Below, piece by piece: positions 23,201 through 34,558 of a DNA stretch of 64,000 nt. The position numbers and the translations under genes are program-made. The DNA comes from Rhea pennata (Eukaryota > Chordata > Aves > Rheiformes > Rheidae). The notes below the pieces were generated by a model that was given only the letters and a program-made list of their open reading frames with translations, did no database searches and was not told the origin of the DNA. The stretch is taken from positions 71,459,582 to 71,523,581 of the forward strand of contig NC_084702.1 of NCBI RefSeq assembly GCF_028389875.1, read 5' to 3'. How positions within the stretch are numbered: position 1 is the stretch's first letter; the number at the start of each line of letters is the position of its first letter.

Positions 23201-25828
23201 GGGGCCCTGGGCTGGCTGCCCCACTGGCATGGAGAGATGGGATGGAGGGATGGAGGCACACTCACTGATGGCCTGCATGGTGATGTCGAGGAGGCGGAAG
23301 TTGGAGCCCAGAGGGTTCACCTCGGTGACGTTCATCCGATACGAGCTCCAGAACTCGGACTTGTGAACGGTGCAGGTGCCGGCACGGGCCGGATCCTGCA
23401 GGCACGGCCCCACGTGTCCGTTCTTGTTCCTGCCAACAGGGTGACAAAGCGTTCCCCAGCCATGCATCATTTCCTTGATGCTGCTCAGGAGGTGCCATGT
23501 GGAGAAGCCCCCGTGCCAAGAGCACGGTAGAGGAGGCAAACCTCTCCACCAGAGCTCAGGAAGAGTCTGGGCAGGTACCCTGCCTGCAGGAGAGCTTGGG
23601 ACAATTCTAGGACAGAAGATCCCCTCATACCTCCAAACCCCAGCACTTCCCTCTGAGCACGACTGAAGGGACCCCCATCCCAGCCCCACAGTATTTCCCA
23701 ATAGGATTCCTCCCGGGGAAAAATGCTCCCTCCTAGACCTCCCTGGCTTCAGGAGCCCACCCCCCATGGGGCTCCCCATCCCTGGGCCTCAGTGACCCCA
23801 CTGAGGACCATGGCAGAGCATTTAGGATGAGGGCCAGGCCACACGGCAGGGGGTTAGGGCTGGGGTCAGTCTTACCTCCGCTTCTCTTCTCCCGTCAGCG
23901 ATTTCTTCCTGCCCAGGGAGAGAGATGGAAAAGCAGATGGTGAGGAAAGGGGGATGAGGAACAGCACTGAACCCCAGCGTGACCCAGACGAAGGACAGGG
24001 TCCTGCACCAGCCTAGCCTGGGGGCTGCTCTGCTTCCCCCTAGTCTCGGGGCCAAGGTTTCGCGGGGACACTTGTGCCCCAGGAGCCGCAGGACACCTGG
24101 GGATGCTCCCCAGCGAGCCCGACGCTGCGAACATACACGTCTGCCCGCTTCCAACCCTGCCTGGTGGGAGCCGGCGGGATGGGGAAGCGGTTCCCTCGCC
24201 CCTGCTCCTCGCCGGACCGGCTGCTCGCGGCGCGGGGCCGCGGGCCCCTCCAAGGAGCGAGGAAGCACCGTGCTCTCTGGCTCCAGGGCGCACGCAGCCC
24301 CGGTCACGCCGGCTTCTGCATCGCTTTTCGAAGGGCTGCTCTGCACGTTTTATGGGCTCCCGCCGACTTCAAAGCAACCCTGTAATTTGGCCCGCTGTGA
24401 TAATTAGAAGCAGGGATGTTTCCCAAGCTCTTTTCATCCTGAAGCGTGTCAAAGCGCTTGACAGCTTGCAGACGACCTGCTGCTTTTTATACCCCTTCAG
24501 GCGCTGGCAAAGCCCTGCCCGGGGGGGGGGGGGGGGGGGGGGCAGCCTGCCCGTGCCAGTGCTGCTTGTGAGCCTCCCTTTAAAGAAAACACATGCTCGA
24601 CGCAGCCCCTGAAATGCAGCCTGCTCCGGGGCGCAGCGCGGTGCTGGGGCACAACTCTGCGGGACCCGAGGCCAAGCCGAGCTGTAGGTGAGCCCACGGG
24701 CAGGATTTGGGGTTACTTTTGGCCAGGACCGTAGGGCTCACCCCTGTCCAGCCCTCAGCCCGTGCCCTGTCCTCACCTATAGGTGGTGATGTATCTGGTG
24801 GGGAGGAAGGTCTCGAGGCTGGATGTCCAGGAGCAGGAGAAATTCTCGTAGTCGGAGGCTCTGCAGGACACGGAGGGGACCCCCGGCAGGTCTGGCGTGC
24901 AGGGAGGGGGGCGATAGTAAGTGAGAGGATGCCCCAGCCCCGCGCCACGGGTGGCTCCGTGTCCCCTTGTGACAACCCCCCTGCCAGGGGCCTGGGCGCT
25001 GCAAACCCCCCCCCCCCCCGAGGACGGGCCGCCACGGCGCCGCCGGAGCCGCGCGCGTGCCCCCGCCAGCCCGTCCCCCAGCCTGCGGCGACGCTACTCA
25101 CGGCCCAGGCGCAGGGACACGGCGTGCAGGAGGGCCCCGTCCTCGCCGTGGCAGCTGTAGGTCCCCGCCGCGGCGAGGCCGGCGCGCGGCAGCACCAGGG
25201 TGCCGTGCCGCACGGCGGAGCCGGCCGGCAGCGCCGCGGCCCCGGCCCGCCTCCACTCCACGGGCGAGCTGCGGAGGAGAGACGGGGCGGGCGGCGTTAG
25301 GGCACGGCGGGGCGGCCGAGCCGGGGCGCCGGGGCGCGGCGGAGGGCTGCGGCACGGCCGGGATGCCCCCGGAGAAACCACGGGAATGCACCTACCCGGC
25401 ACGGGCGCCGGCGCACGACAGCGTCACGTCCGTGCCCACCTGGCCGTACTGCACACCTGGAGGGGAACACACGCGCACAGCCGGCCGTCAGCCCAACCAT
25501 CCCACCCCGCGCCGGGCCCGGCACCGCCGCGGGGCCCCGGCGAGGACTGGTGCCCTCTGGGGAGGCCGCAGGATGGCCCGAGGATGCCCGGTGCCAAGGG
25601 GCTGCATTTTAGGCGAAGAAGGGCGTAAGGTAAGCGCTGGCTCTGCCACCCCTCTGCCCGTGGCGGGGGAACCCAGAGCCCCCCGGGCCGGGAGGATCGC
25701 GCCCTGCTGCGGCACGGGGGCTGCTCACCTTCCTCTCCCCAGCCCTCGGGGACGGCGAGGGAGGCGGACGCAAGGGCTGCCGCGAGAAGCACCATCACCC
25801 TGCCCAGGCCTGGGGTGGGATCGCGCAT
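20276..25828 (-). CDS. IL11RA: Interleukin-11 receptor subunit alpha, complete coding region in 12 exons
   Basis: This is the ligand-binding, non-signalling alpha chain for interleukin-11 at the cell surface, which works with gp130 (IL6ST). Coding exons in transcript order are 25828-25729, 25456-25396, 25268-25102, 24891-24777, 23908-23876, 23429-23266, 23127-22964, 22772-22631, 22091-21996, 21531-21432, 20535-20453 and 20292-20276. All introns are GT-AG and every phase agrees. The total is 1242 nt, or 413 residues, against 422 in human. Residues 1-30 are a signal peptide. An Ig domain spans about 35-110 (C48/C93). The first fibronectin-III domain has the cytokine-receptor Cys pairs C119/C129 and C168/C178. 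The second, from about 215, ends in WSEWS at 302-306. N-glycosylation sites are at N126, N192, N273 and N301. A Thr/Glu-rich stalk, a membrane helix (356-381) and a 32-residue tail without kinase motifs follow. Human-like landmarks include [22 protein letters not shown] and KPDPP. The ATG directly follows a splice acceptor. Confidence 0.96.
23876..23908 (-). other. IL11RA: 33-nt internal coding exon of IL11RA
   Basis: This exon encodes [10 protein letters not shown] plus the split arginine codons on each side. The acceptor is CTGGGCAG and the donor GTAAGA, both good. Skipping it keeps the frame and removes 11 residues from the first fibronectin-III domain, between the DYENFSC and GPC segments. 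The human protein has a matching stretch that begins KKTVLG. Confidence 0.9.
24330..24500. other. AT-richer block in IL11RA intron 4, possible conserved element
   Basis: The large intron between coding exons 4 and 5 is GC-rich, but this block switches to sequence such as CTGTAATTTGGCCCGC and TGATAATTAGAAGC, with homeodomain-type TAATT cores. The change in composition is seen directly. Conservation and function are guesses without an alignment. Confidence 0.25.
24521..24542. repeat. Poly-G run (22 G) in IL11RA intron 4
   Basis: A pure run of 22 G lies in the intron between coding exons 4 and 5, about 0.24 kb past the donor of exon 4. Read on the coding strand it is poly-C. The true length may differ from the assembled length. 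Confidence 0.9.
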
Positions 25829-26000
25829 CTAGAGGAGGCGGAGAGAGAAAGGAGAGCGCGTCACCGCCAGCGCCCGGCGTCCGCGGGTGCCGCCGGCACC
25901 GCCGCTACCCTCCCGGCTCCAGCAACCGCCTTCCCAGGAGAGGCCGTCCGGCAGGACCCCAGGGCTCCCGGCTAATCTGCTCTGCAGGAAGGGCGAACGC
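24900..26000. promoter_or_regulatory. CpG-rich block over the IL11RA 5' coding exons
   Basis: CpG density is high across the first four coding exons of IL11RA and just upstream. An acceptor (CTCCTCTAG) sits directly before the ATG, so transcription starts further right and the first untranslated exon lies upstream. I could not place that exon. Confidence 0.5.
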
Positions 26001-26521
26001 CGCCCGCCCTGGCCCCCGCCCGAAGCCAGCTGGGCTACGAACCACTGGTGGCGCGGGCAGGAGGAGCAATGGAGGTGGGATCGCTCACTACATCTCCCAG
26101 GCTCTTCTGGCCTGTTTGTCATCTCCAGGCCCAAAGGGACCTGCCCTGAAATCCCTTCCTCCTGCTGAGAGATCACTGATGGGTCCCAGGCAAGAAGTGT
26201 GGGGGATGCTGAGGCAGGGGTGGGCTCCAACCTTCACCAGCTCAGCCCCAGCCATGGACCTGGGTCGCCCCACCAGAGCCCAGCCAGCGTCGCCCTGTCC
26301 ATCAAAGCCAGATTCGCTCTGTCTGCCGCAGACAACGTTGCCACATCCCTTCCAGGCGGCATCGCTCCGCCTGCTCCAGCCAGCATCGCCTTGTCCATGC
26401 CAGGCAGCATCGCCCGGGCCACATACGTCCGCCCCGGCCACGGGACCTGGTGAGCTCCCCGCCAGCCCCGAGTGCGGGGTCAGGCGCAGGTCTCAGCTCT
26501 GCGGGCATAAATCCACGTCCC

Positions 26522-26531
26522 GCTGAGTCAC
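26522..26531. promoter_or_regulatory. NF-E2/AP-1-like site upstream of IL11RA
   Basis: GCTGAGTCAC matches the NF-E2 or antioxidant-response core (reverse complement GTGACTCAGC) and contains the AP-1 heptamer TGAGTCA. It is about 0.7 kb upstream of the IL11RA ATG in GC-rich DNA. It is a single short motif and could be chance. Confidence 0.25.
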
Positions 26532-27149
26532 CGCGGATGGGACAGCTGCGGCGCTCGGAGGGGAATATCCCAGCCCCGGAAAAGTGCCGCAGAGCAGCTG
26601 CCCATCGCTCTCGCGCGGGCAGGCGGCCGGTGCCGAGGTCGGGCTCGCGCACCACCAGTCACCTCGGGGGCCGGCTGCGCCTGCGTCCGAGCCACGTGCA
26701 CTGGACGGGCACAGGCTTCCCTGCAAGCTCAGCCTGCAGGAGCTGCTCGCAGGCCTCCCGAATACACCGGGCAGCCTCAAACGCAAGCCCTAAATATAAA
26801 TAATATCATTAGACCGTCATAAGCTTTTCCTACCAAACCACATGTAGAAACATTCCCAAGAAACATCAGTTGAAAAAGAGCTGCCAAAACTATGATGGTA
26901 ACTGATATTAACTGGGAATGTTACGCCTTGAAGTAAAATATTTTGGGGATGGAATAAAAGACTTAAAACGCACTTAAAAGCAGCCACCAAAAATAACTTG
27001 AAACATCATGCGGGTGACAGTTAAGGGCACAGTGCTGCAGGAGATTAGGGAAAAGAGAGACTGGGTTAGCGCAGACAGGGCTAAATAACTTTAAAATAAA
27101 ATGATTTCTTCTCCCGATCTTCCTGTTTTTTCCTTTCCCTTTCCCGCTG

Positions 27150-27700
27150 AGCTGAGGTTGCCTCCGCGCACCTCATCTCCGGGCCGCCCGGGGCCGGGGC
27201 CGTCTCCGGAGAGCGGCCGCGGCGAGCCGGCGTCCCCGGAGCCGGCGCGGGGCAGGGGACAGCTGCTCTCGGCCCGCCGAGGAGCGGGCAGCGAGCCGCC
27301 GCTGCTCCAAAAGCCGCGGCATCGCGTTTGCTCGAGGGCGGGCGGGGATGAATTTGCTAGAAATAAACCACGCTGGGAAGTTTCGCGCTGGCACCAACGG
27401 GCGCGCGGCGCGTGACGGTGCCCCCCGAGCCGGGCGCAGATTCCCGGGGGGGAGGCCAACTTTCCGTCGCGCTCGGCGCTTTGCAAGACAGCGGCTTGCG
27501 TCTGCTTTGCTCCATTTGAAGTCGCTCTTCAAAGCGAAAGAGCCGCACGCGGAGCCCGGGGGGAGACGCGCACGCAGACGCCGCCGCGCCAGGGGGCCGA
27601 AGACAGGGTGGCGGTGGGAGGAATGGGATGCGCCCGCCCGCGCACGGAAACCCCCGGCGCCTCCTAAGCTCGCCCCCGCCAGCTCCTCCCCGGGGTGGTC
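27150..27700. promoter_or_regulatory. CpG island, possible IL11RA distal promoter
   Basis: A dense CpG block with sharp edges: AT-rich DNA flanks it at about 26800-27110 and again at 27720-27770. It is the first isolated island upstream of the IL11RA start, 1.3 kb away, which makes it a candidate for the untranslated first exon. No transcript evidence is available. Confidence 0.35.
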
Positions 27701-28648
27701 CACGTTGAAATGGAGACGTGGGAAAAAAACACAAAAACCAAAATAAAATAAATAATAATAAAAAAAAAGAAAACTCCCACCAAGAGCACTTGGCAGCTCT
27801 GCCCGTCACACGCTGGGCCCTGCTGGAGTCACCCACCTGCAAAAAGCCACTCTGCACCGGGCAACATCTCACGGCAGACATCTCAAAATACCCATCGTGC
27901 TGCCACACAAGTGCCATCATGCTGGACTCATGCTCTCCTGAGCCCGTGGACCAGCCCTGGCGCTGCTCCCCAAACCCGGCTCTCTCCTGCCAGGACGCTG
28001 GCTCTGGGAAAGCGGTCCCATGGCCAAGGGCGGTGGCATTTGGAAGCAGCAGCAACTTCCCTCTTCTTCTTTCTCTGGGGTTTTGGAGGGTGGGAGATGA
28101 GCCCCCTGCTAAGCCCCACAGCATCGCTGCAGAGGCACCGCGCCAAAGCGGCTCAGGAAACTCTCACATTGCCCTGACGCCCCTTCGCATTGCTTTTGCG
28201 AGGTGCAAGTGGCCGTATCCTGCCCCCTGCACTTCAAATCTGGGAGCTTTGCAGTGGCTTTTCCCCATGGATAACCAGCCACCCATTTCTTCTTCCCAGG
28301 GATCTGCCCAGGGGACAAGGATGAACCCTTTGACCCATTGCCGGTGTCCAAAGACGGGGCTCAGCTGGGTACGGCCGGGGCTCAGCAGCGCGAGGCGACC
28401 TGCACTTGGAGACAGGCGTGGGAGATGTCCCATCCCTGGGGTTCAGCTTTCTGAACGGGGTGGCAGCAGCCCTTGGCTCCACCGAAACCTCCACCTTTTC
28501 CTCCCAAAGCACTCCCTGTGCTTCCCCCCCCCCCCATTTCTTTGGTGCCTCTTTCTCCTACAGCCCCTCTGTCTCCTCCAGGCACTGGCACAGGGCAGAG
28601 CACAGCTTTTGGGAGCAGGGGAAGAGCCAGGGAGCCGCTGCCAAACCC

Positions 28649-28662
28649 GGGGGGGGGGGGGG
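28649..28662. repeat. Poly-G run (14 G)
   Basis: An uninterrupted run of 14 G. A shorter poly-C run lies nearby at about 28525-28536. Confidence 0.85.
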
Positions 28663-28779
28663 CGAGTCCCCACTCAGATCAGACTCCAAATTAACCCATA
28701 AAGCCCCCTGGAACCTGTTGCCACCGGGGAGCAGGAACGTCCTACTGCCTACGAACCCTCTGGTCACTCACTCACCCCC

Positions 28780-29110
28780 CCCCTACACACACCGTTACCT
28801 GCACAGAGCACAGCCCCAGCTCCCCAGGCTGCTCGCACACACCCCTGCACCCACCCATACACACACACCTGCAGCTCAGCACCACCCCAACACCTGGAGC
28901 TGATTGCACGCAGCTCTGCACCCAGCACAGCTCCAGCACCCATGCATGATCACACACACACACACAGGCACGCACACCCCTGCACCCAGCACAGCCCCCA
29001 GGCTGTGTAGACACACACACACACACACACGCCTGCACACACACATACCTGCGGGCCGGCACAGCCCCAGCGCCTGGCAATGCTCACACGTGCACCAGCG
29101 CACGCACACG
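28780..29110. repeat. Degenerate minisatellite with CA microsatellites
   Basis: An imperfect unit recurs, built from CTGCACCCAGCACAGC-type blocks (clear at about 28915-28932 and 28979-28998) separated by CA-rich spacers. Embedded are pure CA tracts of 8 units (28951-28966) and 10 units (29011-29030). A related, more diverged block, CACAGAGCACAGCCCCAGC, lies near 28801-28819. Copy number is likely to vary between individuals. Confidence 0.7.
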
Positions 29111-29780
29111 CGCGTGCACCCCGGTGCACGGTGCCGCCGGGTGCCGGAGCAGAGCTGCGCCTGAGCCACGGCCGCCCGGGTCCCGCGCGGGCATCGGGGC
29201 AGCCCCGGCGCTGTCTCCCCCGCAGCACGGCTGGACGTGCAGATACCACAGCCGAGCCCGCCGGCAGCGCGCCCCGCGCCCGCCGCGCACCTCTCTGCTC
29301 GGCGGCTGGCTGCCGGGGCCCGAGGCCGTGGGGCCGGGCGGCCGCCCGCCCCGCGCTCCCCGCCGGCTGCAGCGGGGAAAACACCCACCGAAACGCCTCC
29401 GCTTCCGCCGGCCCCCGCTCCTGCTCCCGGCTGTAACCCGAGGCCAAACAGCACGGGCTCTGTTGCAGCCAGCAGCCCGGCCTGGAGCCCTGCCAGCTGG
29501 CAGCGCTTGCGGTCGCAGCGGGGAAGAAAAAGCCCTTCTCTCCCTGCCACCCTCGCCCTGAGCTGCAAAAACTCCTAAAAATAATCTCTCGGCCCTAAAG
29601 GCAGCCCCGGCTGGCGCTGCCATCCGAAGGGCGAGCACAGATGGAGCGGCGCGGGGCTCCCGGCCGGCGCGGCCAGGCAGGGCGCCGGGGCGGGCGCCGG
29701 GCTGAGCCGCTGCTGCGCCCTGCCGGGGCCGGCGGGCGCGCGGCCAGGCAGAGGCTCGCGCCGGGCCGGCGGGCATGGGT
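29060..29780. promoter_or_regulatory. CpG island
   Basis: A CpG-dense block next to the CA-rich minisatellite. Long frames on both strands cross it, but these reflect low stop-codon density. It could be a promoter. No linked exon was recognised. Confidence 0.4.
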
Positions 29781-31995
29781 GGGCCGCGCGGGGCCCTTCC
29801 TCGCGCTGCCCTTCGGGACCCTGTGATTAGCGCAGGGCGGGAAGCTGCTTTCCTGTCCCCAGAATGTTTGAGATTTTTGGACGTTTTTCTGCTGCTGAAC
29901 AAAAGCGGAGGCGCGCGGGCAGCCGGAGGCGGCGGGGAGGCAGCACGGCACAGCAAACTCCGCTGAAGCAGAGCACGGGTGGTCCCCGCCGCCCGCGGCA
30001 TGGTGCAGGCACCAGCAGGCCCGCGCACGTGGCTCGGGGGGCTTTGCTCCCCCTTGTCCTTCCCAGCAGCGTTTGCTCCCTAGGAGCCCCCCGGAAACAA
30101 GCTTCCCTGGAGCAAGGTTTAGGTTTCGCCAAATCCGCTTTTCTTTTGGATGGTGGAAGGTTTTGCACCCTGGCAGTTCCCAACCAGCTCCAGCTTGGCA
30201 TAACTTTCCTACCGTGTCCTCCAAGAGTGGCAGCAAAGGAACACCTTTCCCACCAAAGGCTACGGGGAGCCAGGACCCCGTCTGCAGCACGCACCACCCA
30301 GAACAGGGCCACGATGGGACCCGGAGGCAAACTCAGAACCAAAGAGGGCGGAGGATGGCTGCCTACTGCTGGCTTCGCTTTCTGCCTGCATCTCAAAGCA
30401 TCCTTGCAGTGGAGAGCTGGGGAGGGTGGCAAGCTGCGCGAAGGCCGTGACAGCGCGAGCGAGGCCGGGGGCAGCCAGCTTGCAGGGAGGTGGAGATGCA
30501 GCCCGGGAACAGGATACTGAAGTGCTTTGGAGGTATGAAGAGCACAGGAGCATGCAGCCCATGGACATAAGTGGCGTCCCCCAAAAAAGCATGCCCCGAC
30601 ATCTCCATCGAGCCTGGAAAGACATGCCATGGCACACCAGCTGCAGCCCAACGCTGCGTCCACATGGGCTCCGATGCATCCGTCAGGTTTCTAGGAGGCA
30701 GCAACCCCACCATGGCCCACGGAAATGTGGGGTCTCACATAGCGACATCCTGCATGCATCTCCTGGCTTTGCTCCCCATGGGCCTTCAGCAAGAGGGGTG
30801 CAAACCAAACCGCATGCAGGAGAGGGGCCCCGCAGCATCTCCTCCTGCCTGGTGCTGAGCGCTGGCCGCAGAGCCCCGTCCCTCCCCCGGACGTGGGGAG
30901 CAGAGCCGTGCTCCAGGCTCTAAAGCTCTCCGGTGTCTGGGAGCAATTGGGCTCTGCTCCATCAGCAAAGCATGAAGGCACTCGGGTCAGCCAAAACACT
31001 GCAGGGCGGCAGGTCCAAAATAAACACTCCGCTCTTACTGCTTTTGTTCAAGAGCTGGTAACGTTTCATTTCAATGGCACAAATAATCCTGCAGCCAGCA
31101 ATTTGTGGTCACTCCTTCTGCAGAACAAAACCCCTTTTGGGCTGAAGGCCATTTCAGGTGTCATCACCAGACACCTGAGCAGCAAAATAAAACCACTGGT
31201 AAAGGATGGCCCATTAACCCTTCATGTCTGTAGTATTTCTGGCCAGTGGTGTCCCTGCAAGGGGAAAGGACCACGGGTGCAGAGCCCTGGCAATGCCCAG
31301 CGCCGTGAGGTGCTCAAGGAGCTACCTGTGCCTCTGGCTGGCTCGGGGACCTGCCGTGGCTGCTGTGGCTGGTTGGCCACACACTGCCGCGGGACCAACA
31401 TGGCCTGTCCTCTCCGAGCTAGGAAGCAACCCTGACAGGCTGGTTTGCTAATGGGAGGCAGCTCAGCTTGAGCCGGGGATGCAGCAGGCTCTGAGGCACC
31501 TAGAGGACCTAAACTGGTTAAGGGAACACCGTGCTGCAGCAGGCATCCATGCTCTCCTCTCCTCCCAGCTCAATAAATCTCATCCACCAGTCCCACATAA
31601 AGAGAAGCTGCAAGAAGCAATCAAAGACTGGCAAAAGCTGGGACAACCCCAGCACAGAGGTGCTGGGACAGCCCAAGGGCACCATCTCCACCAGGAAAGA
31701 GGCAGGAGCACCAGCGGGTCCTGTCCCTCTCCCTCCAGCTGCTCCCCCTTGCCGGCACGGCAGCATGGGAAGGACGCTTTTCTGCAGCCAAGCCGGTTTC
31801 ATTTACACGTCCTCCTGGTCCCGGAGGCGTCCCGGCGTGCCTAGCCACGTCACAGGGGGTTACGCTAGAAGGCATGAGAGGAGGCGGCCACCGCCGAGGA
31901 CCGGGGGGCTCCGAAACGCAGCCAGGAGACGGGGGGCTGTGCACAGCGTGAGTTGAGAAGGTTGGAAAAACACCAGCAGGATCATTTTCTGCTGT

Positions 31996-32040
31996 AAAAA
32001 AAAAAAAAAAAAAGGAAAGTAAAGGAAAGTAAAGGAAAGT
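31996..32040. repeat. Poly-A run followed by AAAGGAAAGT repeats
   Basis: A run of 18 A merges into three tandem copies of AAAGGAAAGT (32011-32040). This is a simple-sequence repeat. No retroposed gene body was recognised beside it. Confidence 0.85.
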
Positions 32041-32689
32041 TCTCCTGAAAAACTAAATGCGAGTGTATCCGAGCAGGGGAAAAACCAGGGCAAAGTTCTG
32101 ACCGTGCTGACACATCTCCTTCGACGTTCTTGGAGAGACGCTCCGGTCCCCGCTTGGGGACAGCGCTCTCTTTACAGGCTTCTATTGTCTCCTCTTTTAT
32201 TATTTTATTTTTTGCGACGTTATACTTCGGAGTAAACAAAACCAAGCAGCCTCTCACTCCAAACATTTCAACCATCCCAAACTTTCTCCGGAGGGGGGCT
32301 GCCTGTGGAATTTTCCTCATCTGAAAGAATTTCGAAATGTTCCCGTTTCAGCCTGCTTTGACTCAAGGCCAGGAAAGCTCTGAAACCCTTCGTGAAATGC
32401 TCCTTCTGCCCTCTGCACAGCTCTAGCTTTGACCAGAGACACCGCGGACCCTTCGCCACGACCGGCAGCCGCAGCTCCCAGAAAAACCCACGTGCAGGGA
32501 AAATCCTCCAGCTCGTCACACTTGCTGGAGGGAGCACGGAGACACGACCCAGCCGGTGCCAACTCCTCCAGCCTGGTTCCTGCCCTCAGGGGAACCAGCA
32601 GGTCCTGGTGAGGACGCACTCTGCTCTTTAATGTTTCAAGCTGTTACTACAGTTACTACTGCCAAGAGGTCCCTCGCTACCCCGGCCAA

Positions 32690-34450
32690 CGCGGGGGTCT
32701 CGGGTACCGCCACCGCGCCCCAACGCCAGGAGGTGAACCGTGACCTGCAGTGCATCGGCCCCACGGACCCCTCACCCGGCACCCGCCTGCCACGGGAGAC
32801 ACCTCGGCTGCACGCGGGAATGGGGCTGCGCCGGGCGCCTTCACGTCCCCCCCCGTCCCCCCCCCCCCGCCCCAGCGCTGGCTCCCAAAACAGCCCGGCG
32901 CCCCCCTCGCCCGTAAAGGGGCCGTGCGGGGAGCAGAGCCTCCGGCGCGGCGGACGGGGCTGTAAGGCAAGACTCCCCCAGGTGTGTTTGCCTTGGCTGC
33001 CGCCCCGGCTCGGCCAATTAGAGCTACAGAAAACACACAGTAAAAATGAGGGGGGCGGAAAATAATCCCGCCTGCCCCGCGCTGGGGCCCGGGGCTCGGC
33101 CCAAGGCAGGCGGCGGAGGCCCTGCCGGCGGGGGCCCGGGCGGGGGGGGGGCTTGTGGATATTAAAACGCGGTCGTAAAGAAGAATAACAGGGCAGCCTT
33201 GTTTCCGAACGAGCCCCCCGGGCGTCCGCCGGGGCCGGGAGCACGGCGCTGCTCGCGAGCAGGTCCGCGGCAGCGCCGGCGGCCGAGCAGCTCGACCGCA
33301 AAACCCGGGAGCCGCGAGGCCGCAGGCGCCGCTCCGTGCGAGCGTGCTGGCGCGGCACCCGAGGTCGGCCCGCGCCGGCATCCGACCCCGGTCCTGGCGA
33401 GCGACTGGGACGGGGGAGCACGACGCAGCCCAGCCAGAGGCGCGCGGGGAGCGGGCTGAGCTGGATGGGGCTGTGGGCTAGGGGAGGGGGAAATAACTCC
33501 CCACCTTCACTTTGCACCAGGTCGTCAGGGTGCTGTCACCCCAACGCGCGCCGCGGCACCTTTCACGGCACGGCAAACACGGCCAGCCCCGCGGAGCCAC
33601 TCCCCAGCGTCGGCGCAACGTACCAGCTGGGGCTGCCAGTGAAACCCGGCCCCGAGCATCTCCGGAGATGCCGGGAGAGGAACGGGACGCGGAGCGCCCC
33701 GGGCCGGGGGTACGGCGGGGAACCCGCAGCAGGAGCAAACCGCGGTGCCTTGGCGTAACGAGCCCTTTGCAGAAGCTCTGGTCTCCGCCGGCGGCGGCCT
33801 GGACACGAGCTACAGCAAACCCAACGCCTCGGCGCCAGCGCATCTGAAACAGCTTTAAAGGCACCCACGCAGCCACCTGCACCAAGCCAAAGCCGCAGCT
33901 TGCGCGTCTCACAAAACCCTCAGTGCGCATCCCCTCCTGCCCCCTCCTCCTCCCTTCTCCTGCCCTCCTCTGCCCGTCCGTCCGTCCGTCCTCCCTCTGC
34001 CCAGGCGGCACGTGCTGCCTCCGCGGCCACAGGCGCCCGGGCGCAGCCATACGGCAGCGCTGCGGGTATCTCACAGCCTGGCCCCTTCCTCCGTGCCCGG
34101 CAGCGGCCGCAGCGGGAGGGAGAACAAGCTGGCCAGTGTTTTGGGCAGCGTTTAAAATTAGCCCTGGGAACCCGATGCCCAGGGCGTCCGCGCAGAGCAA
34201 AGGGCCGCAGCCCGGCCAGGCGCCGGGCAGCCGGGCGAAAGCATCCGTCGTCCGTGTCCCCCGTCCCCGTCCCCCTCCGGGACGGGCTGCGCCGGGATGC
34301 TCCCGGCAGCCGGAGAGCGGCATTCCCGCGGCACGTGGGCGCTGCACCCACGAGCGCCCCTGCGCCGGCTCGGAGCCGGTCCCCCCAGCTCGAGCGACGC
34401 TGGGCTTGGCCGTCGCCCCCCGCCAGGGCGCCTCCGAGCTCTGTGCACGG
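32690..34450. promoter_or_regulatory. Long CpG-rich block
   Basis: About 1.7 kb with high CpG density, interrupted near 33020-33060 and 33470-33530. It includes a TCCG tetranucleotide patch around 33974-33990 and ends at a purine-rich A/G tract. No coding exon is supported. It could be a promoter or simply part of a GC-rich isochore. Confidence 0.35.
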
Positions 34451-34507
34451 CCCGAGCTTGGGAAGGGACCCGGAGAAAAATATTGTTTGTGGGTCAAGAG
34501 GAAAACG

Positions 34508-34558
34508 GAAAAAGAAAAAAAAAAGAAAAAAGAAAGAAAAAAGAAAAAAGAAAAGAGT
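34508..34558. repeat. A/G simple repeat (AAAAG type)
   Basis: A purine-only tract built from AAAAAG and AAAG units on the plus strand. Confidence 0.8.

Noticed and set aside
22760..23779. 339-codon minus-strand open frame read as a single exon
   Set aside because: It covers two true IL11RA exons and reads through their introns. The splice sites and the protein family show where the real exons end.
25057..26526. 489-codon open frame on the plus strand
   Set aside because: It lies antisense to the first IL11RA exons in very CpG-rich DNA, where stop codons are rare. The translation is Pro/Arg/Gly-rich with no domain.
27718..28701. 327-codon plus-strand frame
   Set aside because: The start lies in an A-rich simple tract and the frame ends past a poly-G run. 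No domain is seen, and other frames are open over the same DNA.
29084..30028. 314-codon minus-strand frame and its overlaps
   Set aside because: It is Arg/Ala/Pro-rich sequence in a CpG island with open frames on both strands. It has no recognisable motif or codon signal.
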